64,000 nucleotides of DNA from Burkholderiaceae bacterium (lineage in GTDB: Bacteria > Pseudomonadota > Gammaproteobacteria > Burkholderiales > Burkholderiaceae_D), in NCBI GenBank assembly GCA_019232795.1, contig JAFANH010000027.1, forward strand, positions 88,021-152,020, in the 5' to 3' direction. The notes beneath the pieces were generated by a model. It did not search any database, was not told the origin of the DNA, and saw nothing but the letters and a program-made list of their open reading frames with translations. Both the position numbers and the translations under genes were made by a program. Shown here piece after piece: positions 53,563 to 61,993 of this stretch. Each line of letters starts with the position of its first letter. The first letter of the stretch is position 1.

Positions 53563-53591
53563 TAAGCCGCGGCAATGAACGGCCGGGGCGC

Positions 53592-54047
53592 TTAGTGGCG
53601 CGTCGCGTAGTGTTGCGTGTGCGCTGTGCTTTGCGGACGCCGCCGCTCCACAAAATCCCCCGGCACCGGCTTGCCCGCCAGCAGGCACTCCATCACCATC
53701 AAGACTTTTTCGGCAGACTCCGCCTTCGAGAGATGGCGCCGCGCGCCGCGCGCGAGCGCCTGCTGCACGACCATGGCCGAGCCGTCGTCGGACAGCATGA
53801 GGATGATCGCCTGCGGCCATTTGCGTTGCAGCAGCGCAAAACCATCTACGCCATTCACACTCGACACGCTGGCGTCGAGAAGGACGATAACCGGGTGTTC
53901 GACCGTGCTCTGCATCGCCTCTTGCACCGAGTCCATTTCCCAGACGGCGACATCCTGCAGTCCGTTCTTGAGCAGCAGGCGCAGCCCGGAACGGAACATG
54001 GCATGATCGTCGATCAGGATGATGTCGGTTTTCAGCATGCCCGTCAT
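53592..54047 (-). CDS. Stand-alone NarL-type receiver protein
   Basis: A 151-residue protein. DIILIDDHAMFRSGLRLLL (about 8-26) is the NarL/FixJ receiver signature, with Asp13/Asp14 and phospho-acceptor Asp58. Conserved Lys is in HLSKAES. A short polar tail (about 130-151) replaces the usual LuxR-type HTH, so this protein lacks a DNA-binding output. The ATG at 54047 is chosen; 54038 is an alternative. It is divergent from the P450 gene. No paired kinase is adjacent. Confidence 0.8.
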   Translation of the reverse strand: MTGMLKTDIILIDDHAMFRSGLRLLLKNGLQDVAVWEMDSVQEAMQSTVEHPVIVLLDASVSSVNGVDGFALLQRKWPQAIILMLSDDGSAMVVQQALARGARRHLSKAESAEKVLMVMECLLAGKPVPGDFVERRRPQSTAHTQHYATRH

Positions 54048-54176
54048 TGAATCACCGTCGGCTGTGTGGAGCAAGCACTTCACTGCAAATTTTTGCGATT
54101 GTGCGCTGCCCACAACGTCTACTATCATGCATGCTGGCTGGGTTGCCCCGTAAACGTGCACAGGAGAAACAAAATC

Positions 54177-55649
54177 TTGGAATCCTCGGCAAATATGCAC
54201 ACCGTGCACCAACCTGACGCGGACAATCCGCGGCGCGTTGCCGACCTGCCCGGTCCGCGCGCCTGGCCCCTGGTCGGCAATTCCCTGCAGATCGAGTCGC
54301 TGCAGTTCCACCGCACCCTGGAGGATTGGGCGCAACAGTACGGAAGCATGTACAAATTCCGCGCCGGCGGCCGCACCATGGTCGTTGTCTCGGACAACGC
54401 CTTGATCGCGAACCTGTTGCGTGACCGGCCCGAAGCCTTGCGCCGCACCACGCGCAGTTCGCGCGCTCTCGAAGAAATGGGCACGGCCGGCTTGTTCACG
54501 GCCGAAGGTGAAGAGTGGCGCAAGCAGCGCAAGCTGGTCATGCGCGGACTGACGCCGGCTGTGATCCACGCGTTTTTCCCGACCGTGGTGGCCATGACTG
54601 AACGGCTGCGCCTGCGCTGGACCAGGGCGGTGCAGGAGGGGCGGCGCGTCGACCTGCTGCGCGACCTGAAGGCCTACGCACTCGATGTGGCGATCGGCCT
54701 GTCGATGGGCCAGGACATCAATGCGCTGGAACACGACGACAACCCGCTGCAACGCGACGTTGAGCAGGTTTTCTACCGCGTGGCGCGCCGTCTGACTTCG
54801 CCGTTTCCCTACTGGCGTCATTTCAAGCTGCCGGTCGACCGCGCAGCCGACGCCTGCGTAGAGCGCATCGGTCTGGCCGTGGCCGGATTCGTCGCCGAGG
54901 CACGCAAAGGCCTGGCAGCGCATCCCGAGCGGCGCACCAAGCCGACCAATATGCTGGAAGCGCTGATCGTCGCGCGCGACGAGGCCGACTCTGGTTTCAC
55001 TGACCAGCACGTGATCGGCAACGCCGTCACCATGGTGTTCGCCGGCGAGGACACCACCTCCAACACTATCGCTTGGCTGCTCGAGTTCGTGTCGCGCCAC
55101 CCGGAGGCAGCGGCCAAGGTAGTCGCCGAAGCCGACGCCGTGGCCGCCGGGCAGTCCGTGCTGCAAGACTTCGCCGGCCTGGAACGCTTTCCGTATCTCG
55201 ATGCCGCCACCACCGAAGCCATGCGCCTGAAGCCGGTGGCGCCCATCCTCGGGATGGAAACCAACCGGGAAATGGAAATCGGCGGTGTGCTGATGCCGGC
55301 CGGCACCATGATGCTGGCCGGCCTGCGCCATTCTGCCCGTAAGGCGATGAGCATTCCGGAACCCGAAATCTTTCGCCCCGAACGCTGGCTGCATGAAAGC
55401 ACGGGGCAGGGCGGCACCGCATCCAGCGACGCCGGCGACGACCCCAACCGCAAGCTGTTTCCATTTGGCGGCGGGCCGCGCTTCTGCCCGGGCCGCTACC
55501 TGGCCATGGTCGAGGTGAAGATGGTGATGTCCATGATCGCGCGCAATTTCGTGCTCACGCATGACGGGAGCGCAGCGCCGGTGCGCGAGCTGTTCACCTT
55601 CACCATGACGCCTTCGGCTTTGCCGGTGTCGCTGGCTTTGCGCACTTGA
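54177..55649 (+). CDS. Cytochrome P450
   Basis: A 490-residue haem monooxygenase. TTG at 54177 is preferred because AGGAGA lies 9 nt upstream; the ATG at 54195 has no ribosome binding site. The I-helix AGEDTTSNTIAW (about 290-300), the ExxR motif EAMR and the haem loop FPFGGGPRFCPGR with Cys437 are intact. Length and the soluble N-terminus fit a bacterial P450, perhaps class I or CYP153/CYP110-like; substrate and redox partners are unknown, and no ferredoxin gene is adjacent. Confidence 0.93.
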   Translation: MESSANMHTVHQPDADNPRRVADLPGPRAWPLVGNSLQIESLQFHRTLEDWAQQYGSMYKFRAGGRTMVVVSDNALIANLLRDRPEALRRTTRSSRALEEMGTAGLFTAEGEEWRKQRKLVMRGLTPAVIHAFFPTVVAMTERLRLRWTRAVQEGRRVDLLRDLKAYALDVAIGLSMGQDINALEHDDNPLQRDVEQVFYRVARRLTSPFPYWRHFKLPVDRAADACVERIGLAVAGFVAEARKGLAAHPERRTKPTNMLEALIVARDEADSGFTDQHVIGNAVTMVFAGEDTTSNTIAWLLEFVSRHPEAAAKVVAEADAVAAGQSVLQDFAGLERFPYLDAATTEAMRLKPVAPILGMETNREMEIGGVLMPAGTMMLAGLRHSARKAMSIPEPEIFRPERWLHESTGQGGTASSDAGDDPNRKLFPFGGGPRFCPGRYLAMVEVKMVMSMIARNFVLTHDGSAAPVRELFTFTMTPSALPVSLALRT

Positions 55650-55695
55650 ATCCGCAGTCGGACCACATTATCTGGAAAACAGGGAGAGAAACAAC

Positions 55696-56733
55696 ATGAG
55701 AACGTTCGCGTCGCTTTGTGCCGGCATGCTGCTGTGCCTGACCGCAGCCTGTGTTGCGGCACCGTCTTCGCCAGCGGCGGCCTATTTCGACAACACAGGC
55801 CGCAGCGACGTCTTGAGCGGCGGCGTGCGCATGATTCCCATCCAGACTGCCAAGGGCGTGTTCCACGTCTGGACCAAGCGCGTCGGCAACAACCCCACCA
55901 TCAAGGTCTTGCTGCTGCACGGCGGCCCGGGCGCCACCCATGAATACATGGAAGCCTTCGACAGTTTTTTCCCCGGCGCCGGCATCGAGTACTACTATTA
56001 CGATCAACTGGGCTCGGCTTACAGTGACCAGCCGGACGACCCGGAATTGATCAACAGCCTGCCGCGTTACGTCGAAGAAGTCGAGCAGGTGCGCCAGGCG
56101 CTGGGCCTGGACAGCAAGAATTTCTACCTGGTCGGGCATTCCTGGGGCGGCCTGCTCGCCATCGAGTACGCACTCAAGTATCAGCAGCATCTGAAAGGGC
56201 TGGTGATTTCCAACATGGTGTCCAGTATTCCCGACTACAACCATTACGCCGAAACGGTCTTGATGCCGGCCATGGATCAGAAGGCGCTGGCCGAAATCAA
56301 TCAGCTGGAAGCGCAAGGCAAGTACAACGAGCCGCGCTACGAAGAATTGCTGAATGCCTTCTATTACAACCAGCACGTGCTGCGCATGCCGGCGGACCAG
56401 TGGCCCGAGCCGGTCAAGCGCTCCTTTGCGCGCATGAATCCCAAGGTGTACGTGCCCATGCAGGGGCCGAGTGAACTCGGCTCGCACAACGCCATCCTGG
56501 AACATTGGAGCCGCACGGCCGACTTGCCAAAAATCACGGTGCCGACCCTGACCATCGGCGCGCGCTACGACACCATGGATCCCGAGTACATGAAGATGAT
56601 GTCAACCAAGGTCAAGCACGGGCGCTTCCTGTATTGTCCCGATGGCAGCCATATGGCCATGTACGACAATCAGCAAACCTATTTCACCGGCTTGATCCGT
56701 TTCTTGAAAGACGTGGATGGCGGGCGCTTTTGA
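55696..56733 (+). CDS. Exported proline iminopeptidase-like alpha/beta hydrolase
   Basis: A 345-residue hydrolase. The signal peptide covers about residues 1-21, and LTAAC could be a lipobox (Cys19). LLHGGPGATHEY (oxyanion hole) and nucleophile GHSWGG (Ser149) match the S33 prolyl aminopeptidase family. Asp and His are in GARYDTMDPEYM and GSHMAMYDN near the end. The substrate may be a peptide or an ester. It follows the P450 gene by 46 bp on the same strand and may share its transcript. Confidence 0.85.
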   Translation: MRTFASLCAGMLLCLTAACVAAPSSPAAAYFDNTGRSDVLSGGVRMIPIQTAKGVFHVWTKRVGNNPTIKVLLLHGGPGATHEYMEAFDSFFPGAGIEYYYYDQLGSAYSDQPDDPELINSLPRYVEEVEQVRQALGLDSKNFYLVGHSWGGLLAIEYALKYQQHLKGLVISNMVSSIPDYNHYAETVLMPAMDQKALAEINQLEAQGKYNEPRYEELLNAFYYNQHVLRMPADQWPEPVKRSFARMNPKVYVPMQGPSELGSHNAILEHWSRTADLPKITVPTLTIGARYDTMDPEYMKMMSTKVKHGRFLYCPDGSHMAMYDNQQTYFTGLIRFLKDVDGGRF

Positions 56734-56776
56734 ATGGCCTGCAATGTGAACGATGGTATTATTGATCGAGTCCAAA

Positions 56777-57076
56777 ATGGCAACCAAGTTACCCGAAATT
56801 CATCCAGGCGAAATCCTGGCGGAAGAATTCATCAAACCGATGGGTGTGACCAACGCCAGGTTGGCCGCCGACATCGATGTGCCGACGTCACGCATCAGTG
56901 AGATCGTCAATGGCAAGCGGCCGATTACGGTCGATACGGCGATGCGTCTTGGCGTGTATTTCAAGATGGAGCCGCGCTTTTGGCTGAATTTGCAGGCAGA
57001 ATATGATGTGCGTATGGCAGAACATGAATTGCTTCCTGCGATCAAGGTACGGATTCGCCCCCTGCAAGTGGCTTGA
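56777..57076 (+). CDS. HigA-type antitoxin/XRE regulator without an adjacent toxin
   Basis: A 99-residue protein starting at MATKLPEI (56777), though the frame extends to 56753; no clear ribosome binding site is present. IHPGEILAEEFIKPMGVTNARLAADIDVPTSRISEIVNGKRPI is the HigA HTH. FWLNLQAEYDVRMAE is the family C-terminal motif. HigA proteins bind DNA and neutralise HigB. No HigB lies upstream, where it is normally found, and no remnant was recognised. Confidence 0.85.
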   Translation: MATKLPEIHPGEILAEEFIKPMGVTNARLAADIDVPTSRISEIVNGKRPITVDTAMRLGVYFKMEPRFWLNLQAEYDVRMAEHELLPAIKVRIRPLQVA

Positions 57077-57131
57077 TGTGGCTTGATGCGGCCTGATTCG
57101 AAACGGCGTCGATAAAAAGAGATAGATATTC

Positions 57132-57494
57132 ATGACGGACAAGACGACCGAAGACCTCGCGGAAGACAAGCGGCACGTCGACCGCAAGGAATTGCTCACC
57201 CAGGCGATTTTCGTTTCCGCGCATTTGCGCCTCAAATCGGCCGTGACCATCGACATTTCCAATCGCGGCATGAGCTTGACCGTGCCCGAGCCGATTGCGG
57301 TGGGCGAGTCCTGCGCGCTGTCGTTCGACGTGCCCGATCACGGCAGCAAGCAAAGAACGCTGGTGCGCGGCCACATTGCCTGGTGTGTGCCGGACGGCGA
57401 GCATTTTCGAGTCGGCATCAAGCACCTGGAGTCCGACCCCATCAGCCAGCATTTGATCGAAGCGGCCGTCGATCACTACCTGAAGAAAGCCTGA
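57132..57494 (+). CDS. PilZ domain protein, predicted c-di-GMP receptor
   Basis: A 120-residue soluble protein. The c-di-GMP motifs are both present: RHVDR (residues 14-18, RxxxR) and DISNRG (41-46, D/NxSxxG). A six-stranded beta-barrel and a final helix (PISQHLIEAAVDHYL) follow. It should bind c-di-GMP and act on an unknown partner. The DUF3224 gene begins 9 bp after its stop, so the pair is likely co-transcribed. Confidence 0.88.
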   Translation: MTDKTTEDLAEDKRHVDRKELLTQAIFVSAHLRLKSAVTIDISNRGMSLTVPEPIAVGESCALSFDVPDHGSKQRTLVRGHIAWCVPDGEHFRVGIKHLESDPISQHLIEAAVDHYLKKA

Positions 57495-57502
57495 GGCCTG
57501 GA

Positions 57503-58024
57503 ATGGGACGGCACGGCGGCGTGGCTGTCTGTCTGGCTGCCATGCTGTTCGGCCTGCCGCTCGCGCTTTCCCCCGCTGTCGCGCAAACGCAAAATCCTCC
57601 CGCCGCCCGAAAGGGCGCCATCATGCAAGCCAAAGGCAGCTTTGAGGTCAAAATCACGCCGCAACCGCTGGGCCATCCCGAAGAAGGCGCGCCGCTGGGA
57701 CGCATGCTGGTGGACAAGCAATTTCACGGCGATCTGGAAGCCGTCGGCGTCGGCGAGATGCTGGCCGCCGGCAATGGCGCCAAGGGTTCTTCCGGCGGCT
57801 ACGTCGCCATCGAACGCGTGACCGGCGTGCTGCAGGGAAAGAGCGGCAGCTTCATCCTGCAGCACAGCGGCACCATGACGCGCGGCGTGCCGCAACTGAG
57901 CATCACCGTCGTGCCTGACTCCGGCACCGGCGAACTGGCCGGGATCAGCGGCAGCATCAAGATCGACATCGCCGAAGGCAAGCACTTCTATACCTTCGAC
58001 TACGCCCTGGCTCCAGCACCGTGA
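57503..58024 (+). CDS. Exported DUF3224 protein
   Basis: A 173-residue protein starting at 57503. The signal peptide spans about residues 1-27 (VCLAAMLFGLPLALSPAVA). The DUF3224 body has GSFEVKITPQ, QFHGDLEAVGVGEML, YVAIERVTGVLQGKSGSF (about 92-109) and GTGELAGISG, a beta-barrel pattern like avidin-like or lipocalin-type proteins. Function unknown. It follows PilZ by 9 bp and is followed by a two-way terminator. Confidence 0.82.
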   Translation: MGRHGGVAVCLAAMLFGLPLALSPAVAQTQNPPAARKGAIMQAKGSFEVKITPQPLGHPEEGAPLGRMLVDKQFHGDLEAVGVGEMLAAGNGAKGSSGGYVAIERVTGVLQGKSGSFILQHSGTMTRGVPQLSITVVPDSGTGELAGISGSIKIDIAEGKHFYTFDYALAPAP

Positions 58025-58069
58025 AGTGAACTGGGCGGGAAGTTGCCCACCCGTTTGCGCCGGAAAAGA

Positions 58070-58106
58070 AAAACCGCAAGAAACGCCATGCGCTTCTTGC
58101 GGTTTT
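58070..58106. terminator. Bidirectional intrinsic terminator
   Basis: AAAACCGCAAGAA and TTCTTGCGGTTTT form a 13-bp stem with an 11-nt loop. A-rich and T-rich ends serve both strands. It lies between the convergent DUF3224 and His-rich genes. Confidence 0.85.
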
Positions 58107-58133
58107 GAACGCCATCACGCCCAAAGGCGGTGA

Positions 58134-58631
58134 TCAACGCTCGTCGTGGTCGCGATGATCATGGTGGTCGTCATGATCGTGGCCTTCATGGCGGCCTTCA
58201 TCGTGATCGCGGCCTTCGTGACGGCCTTCGTCATGGTGGTCATGGTCCCAACCTTCGTGGCGGCCTTCGTCATGATGTTCGTACTGGCGATATTCTTCGC
58301 GGTGCGCCTGGTAGTGCGGCACATAGACGCGGTTGTACCAGTCGTCATGCACGAAAAACACTTGGCGGCCGCAGGCGTTGTACGCGCCGCAGTAACGCCG
58401 CCAGTCGCGGCGATGCTCTTCCGGCACATGCAGGTAGAGCGGTTCCAACACCGGGCCCGGAGCAGGCGCAATGATCACGGGCTGCGGGCTGTACAGTTGC
58501 GGCGCCGGCGCATTGCCGATATTGATGCTGCCGAAGAAGCCGGGCTGGCCGACGTTAATCGAAACGCCGACTTGCGCCTGTGCCGAGAAAGCGGCAGCGC
58601 CGAGCAGGGTGGCCAACAAGATTTTTTTCAT
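58134..58631 (-). CDS. Exported His/Asp/Glu-rich protein, possible metal-binding
   Basis: A 165-residue protein starting at 58631 with GGAG upstream. The signal peptide covers residues 1-19 (MKKILLATLLGAAAFSAQA). A Pro-rich region (APAPQLYSPQPVIIAPAPGP) and a short conserved-looking block (EEHRRDWRRYCGAYNACGRQVFFVHDDWYNRVY, about 72-104, two Cys) precede a C-terminal run of HDEGRHEG-like repeats. About 40 of the last 60 residues are His, Asp, Glu or Arg. The middle block resembles uncharacterised small exported proteins of betaproteobacteria. The His/Asp tail may bind Ni, Co, Zn or Cu. Confidence 0.72.
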   Translation of the reverse strand: MKKILLATLLGAAAFSAQAQVGVSINVGQPGFFGSINIGNAPAPQLYSPQPVIIAPAPGPVLEPLYLHVPEEHRRDWRRYCGAYNACGRQVFFVHDDWYNRVYVPHYQAHREEYRQYEHHDEGRHEGWDHDHHDEGRHEGRDHDEGRHEGHDHDDHHDHRDHDER

Positions 58632-58806
58632 GTGTATCTCCAATAAAAATGCTACAAGCCTATAACGAAGACATCGGCTTCCAGGCTGACAAATTCTATA
58701 CGGGTGGACCAAGCCAATTGTGAGAATTTGTAAGTCTACTCGAGTTTGCCAACCGCAGGAAAAAGCCCATGCTACATGGCCGGGCGCAATCGCGTTCATT
58801 GCTACA

Positions 58807-59706
58807 ATGTCCGCTTTCCCACATTCCATCAACATTACCGTGCCGCGCCGCTCATTCACGCTAACTAAGCTACTTATCCTTCCCGCATTTGTCCTGTTTT
58901 CTCTACTTTGGACCACGCAAGCCTATGCCGGGTTCGCCGAAGGCCAGACCGCTTTCGACAAAAAAGACTACGCCGCGGCGCTCAAGCAGTGGAAACCGCT
59001 GGCGGAAAAAGGCGATGCCAGTGCGCAGCTTCGCATGGGCGACCTGTATCTGCGCGGCCAGGGCGTGGCGCGCGACCCCGCGCAAGCCGCCATGTGGTAC
59101 ACGCGCGCCGCCAAGAAGGGCGTGCCGCTCGCCCAATACAATCTCGGCAGCCTGTATGAAGACGGTGTGGGCGTAGACCGCGACAGCGCCCAGGCTTTCC
59201 ACTGGTACCGACAGGCCGGGCTGCAGGAACTGGCCAAGGCGCAGAACAAGGTGGCCGACATGTATGCGCGCGGCCTGGGCGTCGAGCAAGACGACGTGCA
59301 GGCGGTGGCCTGGTACCGCCGCGCCGTCGTCCAGGGGCTGGCCGATGCGGAAGTCGGGCTGGGCTTCATGTACGTGCACGGCAGCGGCGTCAGCCAGGAC
59401 TACGCGCAGGCGGCCAGCCTGTTCCGCAAGGCCGCCGAGCAGGACCTGCCCTTTGCGCAAAACATGCTCGGCTACATGTATGCCGAAGGCCTGGGTGTGC
59501 AGCAGGATTACGAGCAAGCCCTGGCATGGCGCACCAAGGCTGCCGGACAGGACTTGCCTGAGGCCGAATACGACCTCGGCCAGATGCATGAAAAAGGGCA
59601 GGGCGTGCCGGTCGACTACGTCAAGGCCGTGCAATGGTACCGGCGCGCGGCGGCACAGGGGTTTGCGCCGGCGCAGCAGGAATTGGACCGGTTTTCCAAC
59701 AAGTAA
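58807..59706 (+). CDS. Exported Sel1-like repeat protein
   Basis: A protein of about 299 residues. The ATG at 58807 lacks a clear ribosome binding site; GTG at 58840 is possible. A signal peptide (LLILPAFVLFSLLWTTQAYAG) is followed by six or so Sel1 units, each with patterns like A...Y.LG.MYE.G.GV..D...A..WY..AA. Such proteins scaffold partners in the periplasm. Confidence 0.85.
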   Translation: MSAFPHSINITVPRRSFTLTKLLILPAFVLFSLLWTTQAYAGFAEGQTAFDKKDYAAALKQWKPLAEKGDASAQLRMGDLYLRGQGVARDPAQAAMWYTRAAKKGVPLAQYNLGSLYEDGVGVDRDSAQAFHWYRQAGLQELAKAQNKVADMYARGLGVEQDDVQAVAWYRRAVVQGLADAEVGLGFMYVHGSGVSQDYAQAASLFRKAAEQDLPFAQNMLGYMYAEGLGVQQDYEQALAWRTKAAGQDLPEAEYDLGQMHEKGQGVPVDYVKAVQWYRRAAAQGFAPAQQELDRFSNK

Positions 59707-59842
59707 AAAGGCCGGCAAGAACTACTGTCATTTGATGAAATTGACCGCTTCGCAATCCATTTGGCATAATCGACCGGACGTCGTTTTCGATGCAGGTCAA
59801 TTCCGACGTGTGGTAGTCAAATCAACCAACCAGCAGGACATC

Positions 59843-61273
59843 ATGCCGAAAAAAATAACATTGCTGAAGTTTCTCCTGTCTGTTGCCGTCGCGGCGTGTT
59901 GCGGTGCAGCGCTTGCCGACGATGACAAGCCGTTTGCAGAGCCTACCGACATCAAACAGCTGACACCGGCTTCGGTGGCCGATCTGCATCTGACGCAGAA
60001 AATCATGATCGACCGCCTGCGTGACGCGATGACCCCCGGCGAAAAATTGGGGCACCAGGGCTCGGGCTGGTTATGCCACAAGGTGAACTGGTACTACTCC
60101 AAGACCAATCCGAATTGGTTCTCCGAAAACATCAAGAAAGCGATGACGGGCGAGCTGAAAAAGTATGGGTACCGGATGTATGACGCCAACGAGGGGTCCT
60201 TGTACGCCAGCGATGTCAGCAATGCCCCGGATTTCCGCATCGGCGCGACCTTCCGCAAATACAATATGGAACTGTGCCTGGACGACAAAAAATATACCGG
60301 CTGGGTGCGTGTGGTTGTTGACTGGGAAGTGTTTTCCGAAAAAGAACAGAAAGTCGTCCTGCAAAAAACCACCGACGGCTACGTTCACGCGGATACCGGC
60401 GTCGAAGCTATCTGGGGCGTGGCCTTCCAGGGTGCGGTCGACAACCTGATAGGCCTGCCCGAATTCAGCGCCGCCATTCAGGGAGTGGCAGCGCCGACGG
60501 CGACCGCAGCAACCGCACCCGCCGCCGCGACGCCCAATGCGCCAGCGGCGGCGCTGGGCGCGGGCGAGGTTGATAGCGGCACCCCGGCCAACGTCGCCTA
60601 CCCGGTCGATCCGATGCAGAAAAAGGCGGCCGCCGCAGTGCCTGCGCCGCAAGCCGCTTCGGCAGCACCGGTACCGGCGCCTGCGCATGGCGAATTGGTT
60701 CTGACCGCTAGCAAGGCGCCAGCCGGCGGCGCGCAGAAAGAACAAAATAAATTACGCGCGGCCGTGGTGACGCTGGAAGCAATCGCCGGCCAAGGCAGCG
60801 GCTTCTACATCGACCAGAGCGGCTACCTGCTGACCGATTACCACGTCGTCAAGGGCGCGAAATACGTCAAGGTCAAATTCAGCAACGGTGACAAGCTGGT
60901 GGGCGAGATCGTGCGCGTCAACGAACCGCGCGACGTCGCCCTGGTCAAGACCCCGGCAGTCGACGTCGCCTTGGCCATCCGTCCGGACGCCCTCGATGTA
61001 GGAGAAGACGTCTACGCGATCGGCACGCCGGTAGGCCTGGAAAGCACCATGACGCACGGCGTCCTGAGCGCAGACCGCACCGTGCAGGGCAAGCACTGGC
61101 TGCAAAGCGACGTTTCCGTTACCGTCGGCAACAGCGGCGGCCCGCTGCTGGACAAGGAAGGCCGCGTGATCGGCCTGAGTGCTGCCGGTGGCGGCGACAT
61201 CGTCACCAAGGGCATCAATTTCTTTGTGCCGGTGCAGGATGCGCTGAAGGTGCTGTCGGTAGTGGTCAAATAA
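59843..61273 (+). CDS. Exported trypsin-like serine protease with a novel N-terminal domain
   Basis: A 476-residue protein starting at 59843 (AGGA upstream). The signal peptide spans about residues 1-24. An N-terminal domain of unknown type (about 30-215; GWLCHKVNWYYSKTNPNWF, two Cys) is joined by a long Ala/Pro-rich linker to a DegP/HtrA-like protease domain (about 305-476). The catalytic triad is His334 (DYHVV), Asp364 (RDVAL) and Ser431 (GNSGGP). No PDZ domain follows, unlike DegP. It may act on envelope proteins. Confidence 0.85.
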   Translation: MPKKITLLKFLLSVAVAACCGAALADDDKPFAEPTDIKQLTPASVADLHLTQKIMIDRLRDAMTPGEKLGHQGSGWLCHKVNWYYSKTNPNWFSENIKKAMTGELKKYGYRMYDANEGSLYASDVSNAPDFRIGATFRKYNMELCLDDKKYTGWVRVVVDWEVFSEKEQKVVLQKTTDGYVHADTGVEAIWGVAFQGAVDNLIGLPEFSAAIQGVAAPTATAATAPAAATPNAPAAALGAGEVDSGTPANVAYPVDPMQKKAAAAVPAPQAASAAPVPAPAHGELVLTASKAPAGGAQKEQNKLRAAVVTLEAIAGQGSGFYIDQSGYLLTDYHVVKGAKYVKVKFSNGDKLVGEIVRVNEPRDVALVKTPAVDVALAIRPDALDVGEDVYAIGTPVGLESTMTHGVLSADRTVQGKHWLQSDVSVTVGNSGGPLLDKEGRVIGLSAAGGGDIVTKGINFFVPVQDALKVLSVVVK

Positions 61274-61281
61274 CAAAGCCG

Positions 61282-61320
61282 GGTGACGGGCCGGGTCGCG
61301 AAAAGGTCCGGCACGTCACC
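61282..61320 (+). terminator. Strong stem-loop after the serine protease gene (possible terminator)
   Basis: GGTGACG-g-GCCGG and CCGGC-a-CGTCACC pair over 12 bp around a 15-nt loop. There is no T-tract, so intrinsic termination is uncertain. Confidence 0.4.
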
Positions 61321-61380
61321 AAGCGCAAAGAAAACCTATTCGCTGAGTCGGATTTTCCGTCAAAGTGAAAATCGACCCAA

Positions 61381-61899
61381 ATGGAAACAAAGAACTTTGA
61401 CATTCGACCACTGAATGCGTGCGACGCCGCCGCGTTCAAAGAAATTCGACTTCAAGCAATATCCGATTCTCCTTCGGCAACTTGGTCCACGTATGGCGAA
61501 GAAGTCAAACGCACTACCCAGGAAGTGGAAGCTCGTATTCAAAGGACAGAAACGCAGGTTGTTTTTGGCGCCTTCATAGATACGAAGTTGGTTGGTATTG
61601 CGGGCTTGCGCCGCGAGCCACTCGAACAGATCAGGCATAAGGCAGTCCTGTGGGGAGTTTTCGTCGTTCCTGACCAACGCCGGGAGGGCCTTGCGCGGAA
61701 ATTATTTTCGCGAGTACTAACCTGCGCACGGGAGGAAGGCGTGCTTCAGATTCAGCTTTGCGTCAACGTGGAAAACACCAAGGCCAGAAATCTCTATCTT
61801 TCGCTTGGGTTCAAACCTTTTGGCTTGGAACCTAGATCAATGCGTGTTGGCGACAAGTATTTCGACGAAGAACATATGGCCCTACGGCTGGACGAATGA
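61381..61899 (+). CDS. GNAT family N-acetyltransferase
   Basis: A 172-residue enzyme. VLWGVFVVPDQRREGLARKLF (motif A with RREGLA, about 99-107) and NTKARNLYLSLGFKPFG (about 128-144) are the GNAT motifs. RimI/RimJ-like proteins and antibiotic-acetylating enzymes share the fold; the substrate is unknown. GC falls below that of the genes before it, and the AT-rich stretch starts about here. Confidence 0.85.
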   Translation: METKNFDIRPLNACDAAAFKEIRLQAISDSPSATWSTYGEEVKRTTQEVEARIQRTETQVVFGAFIDTKLVGIAGLRREPLEQIRHKAVLWGVFVVPDQRREGLARKLFSRVLTCAREEGVLQIQLCVNVENTKARNLYLSLGFKPFGLEPRSMRVGDKYFDEEHMALRLDE

Positions 61900-61993
61900 T
61901 TTAAGTGTCCGCTTCGCGGAGACGGCAAGCGGCCAAAAGCCGACGGTGACATTGCAACGCATAGCATCCTAACTTCAACCAAATTGGATTTAC

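Noticed and set aside
56734..56776. Remnant of a HigB toxin before HigA
   Set aside because: Too short, and no frame has HigB-like residues.
61900..61985. Possible integron attC-like site before the secreted gene at 61994
   Set aside because: Short complementary stretches (CCGCTTCGCGG and others) are present, but the core GTTRRRY boxes and the expected order are not clear.
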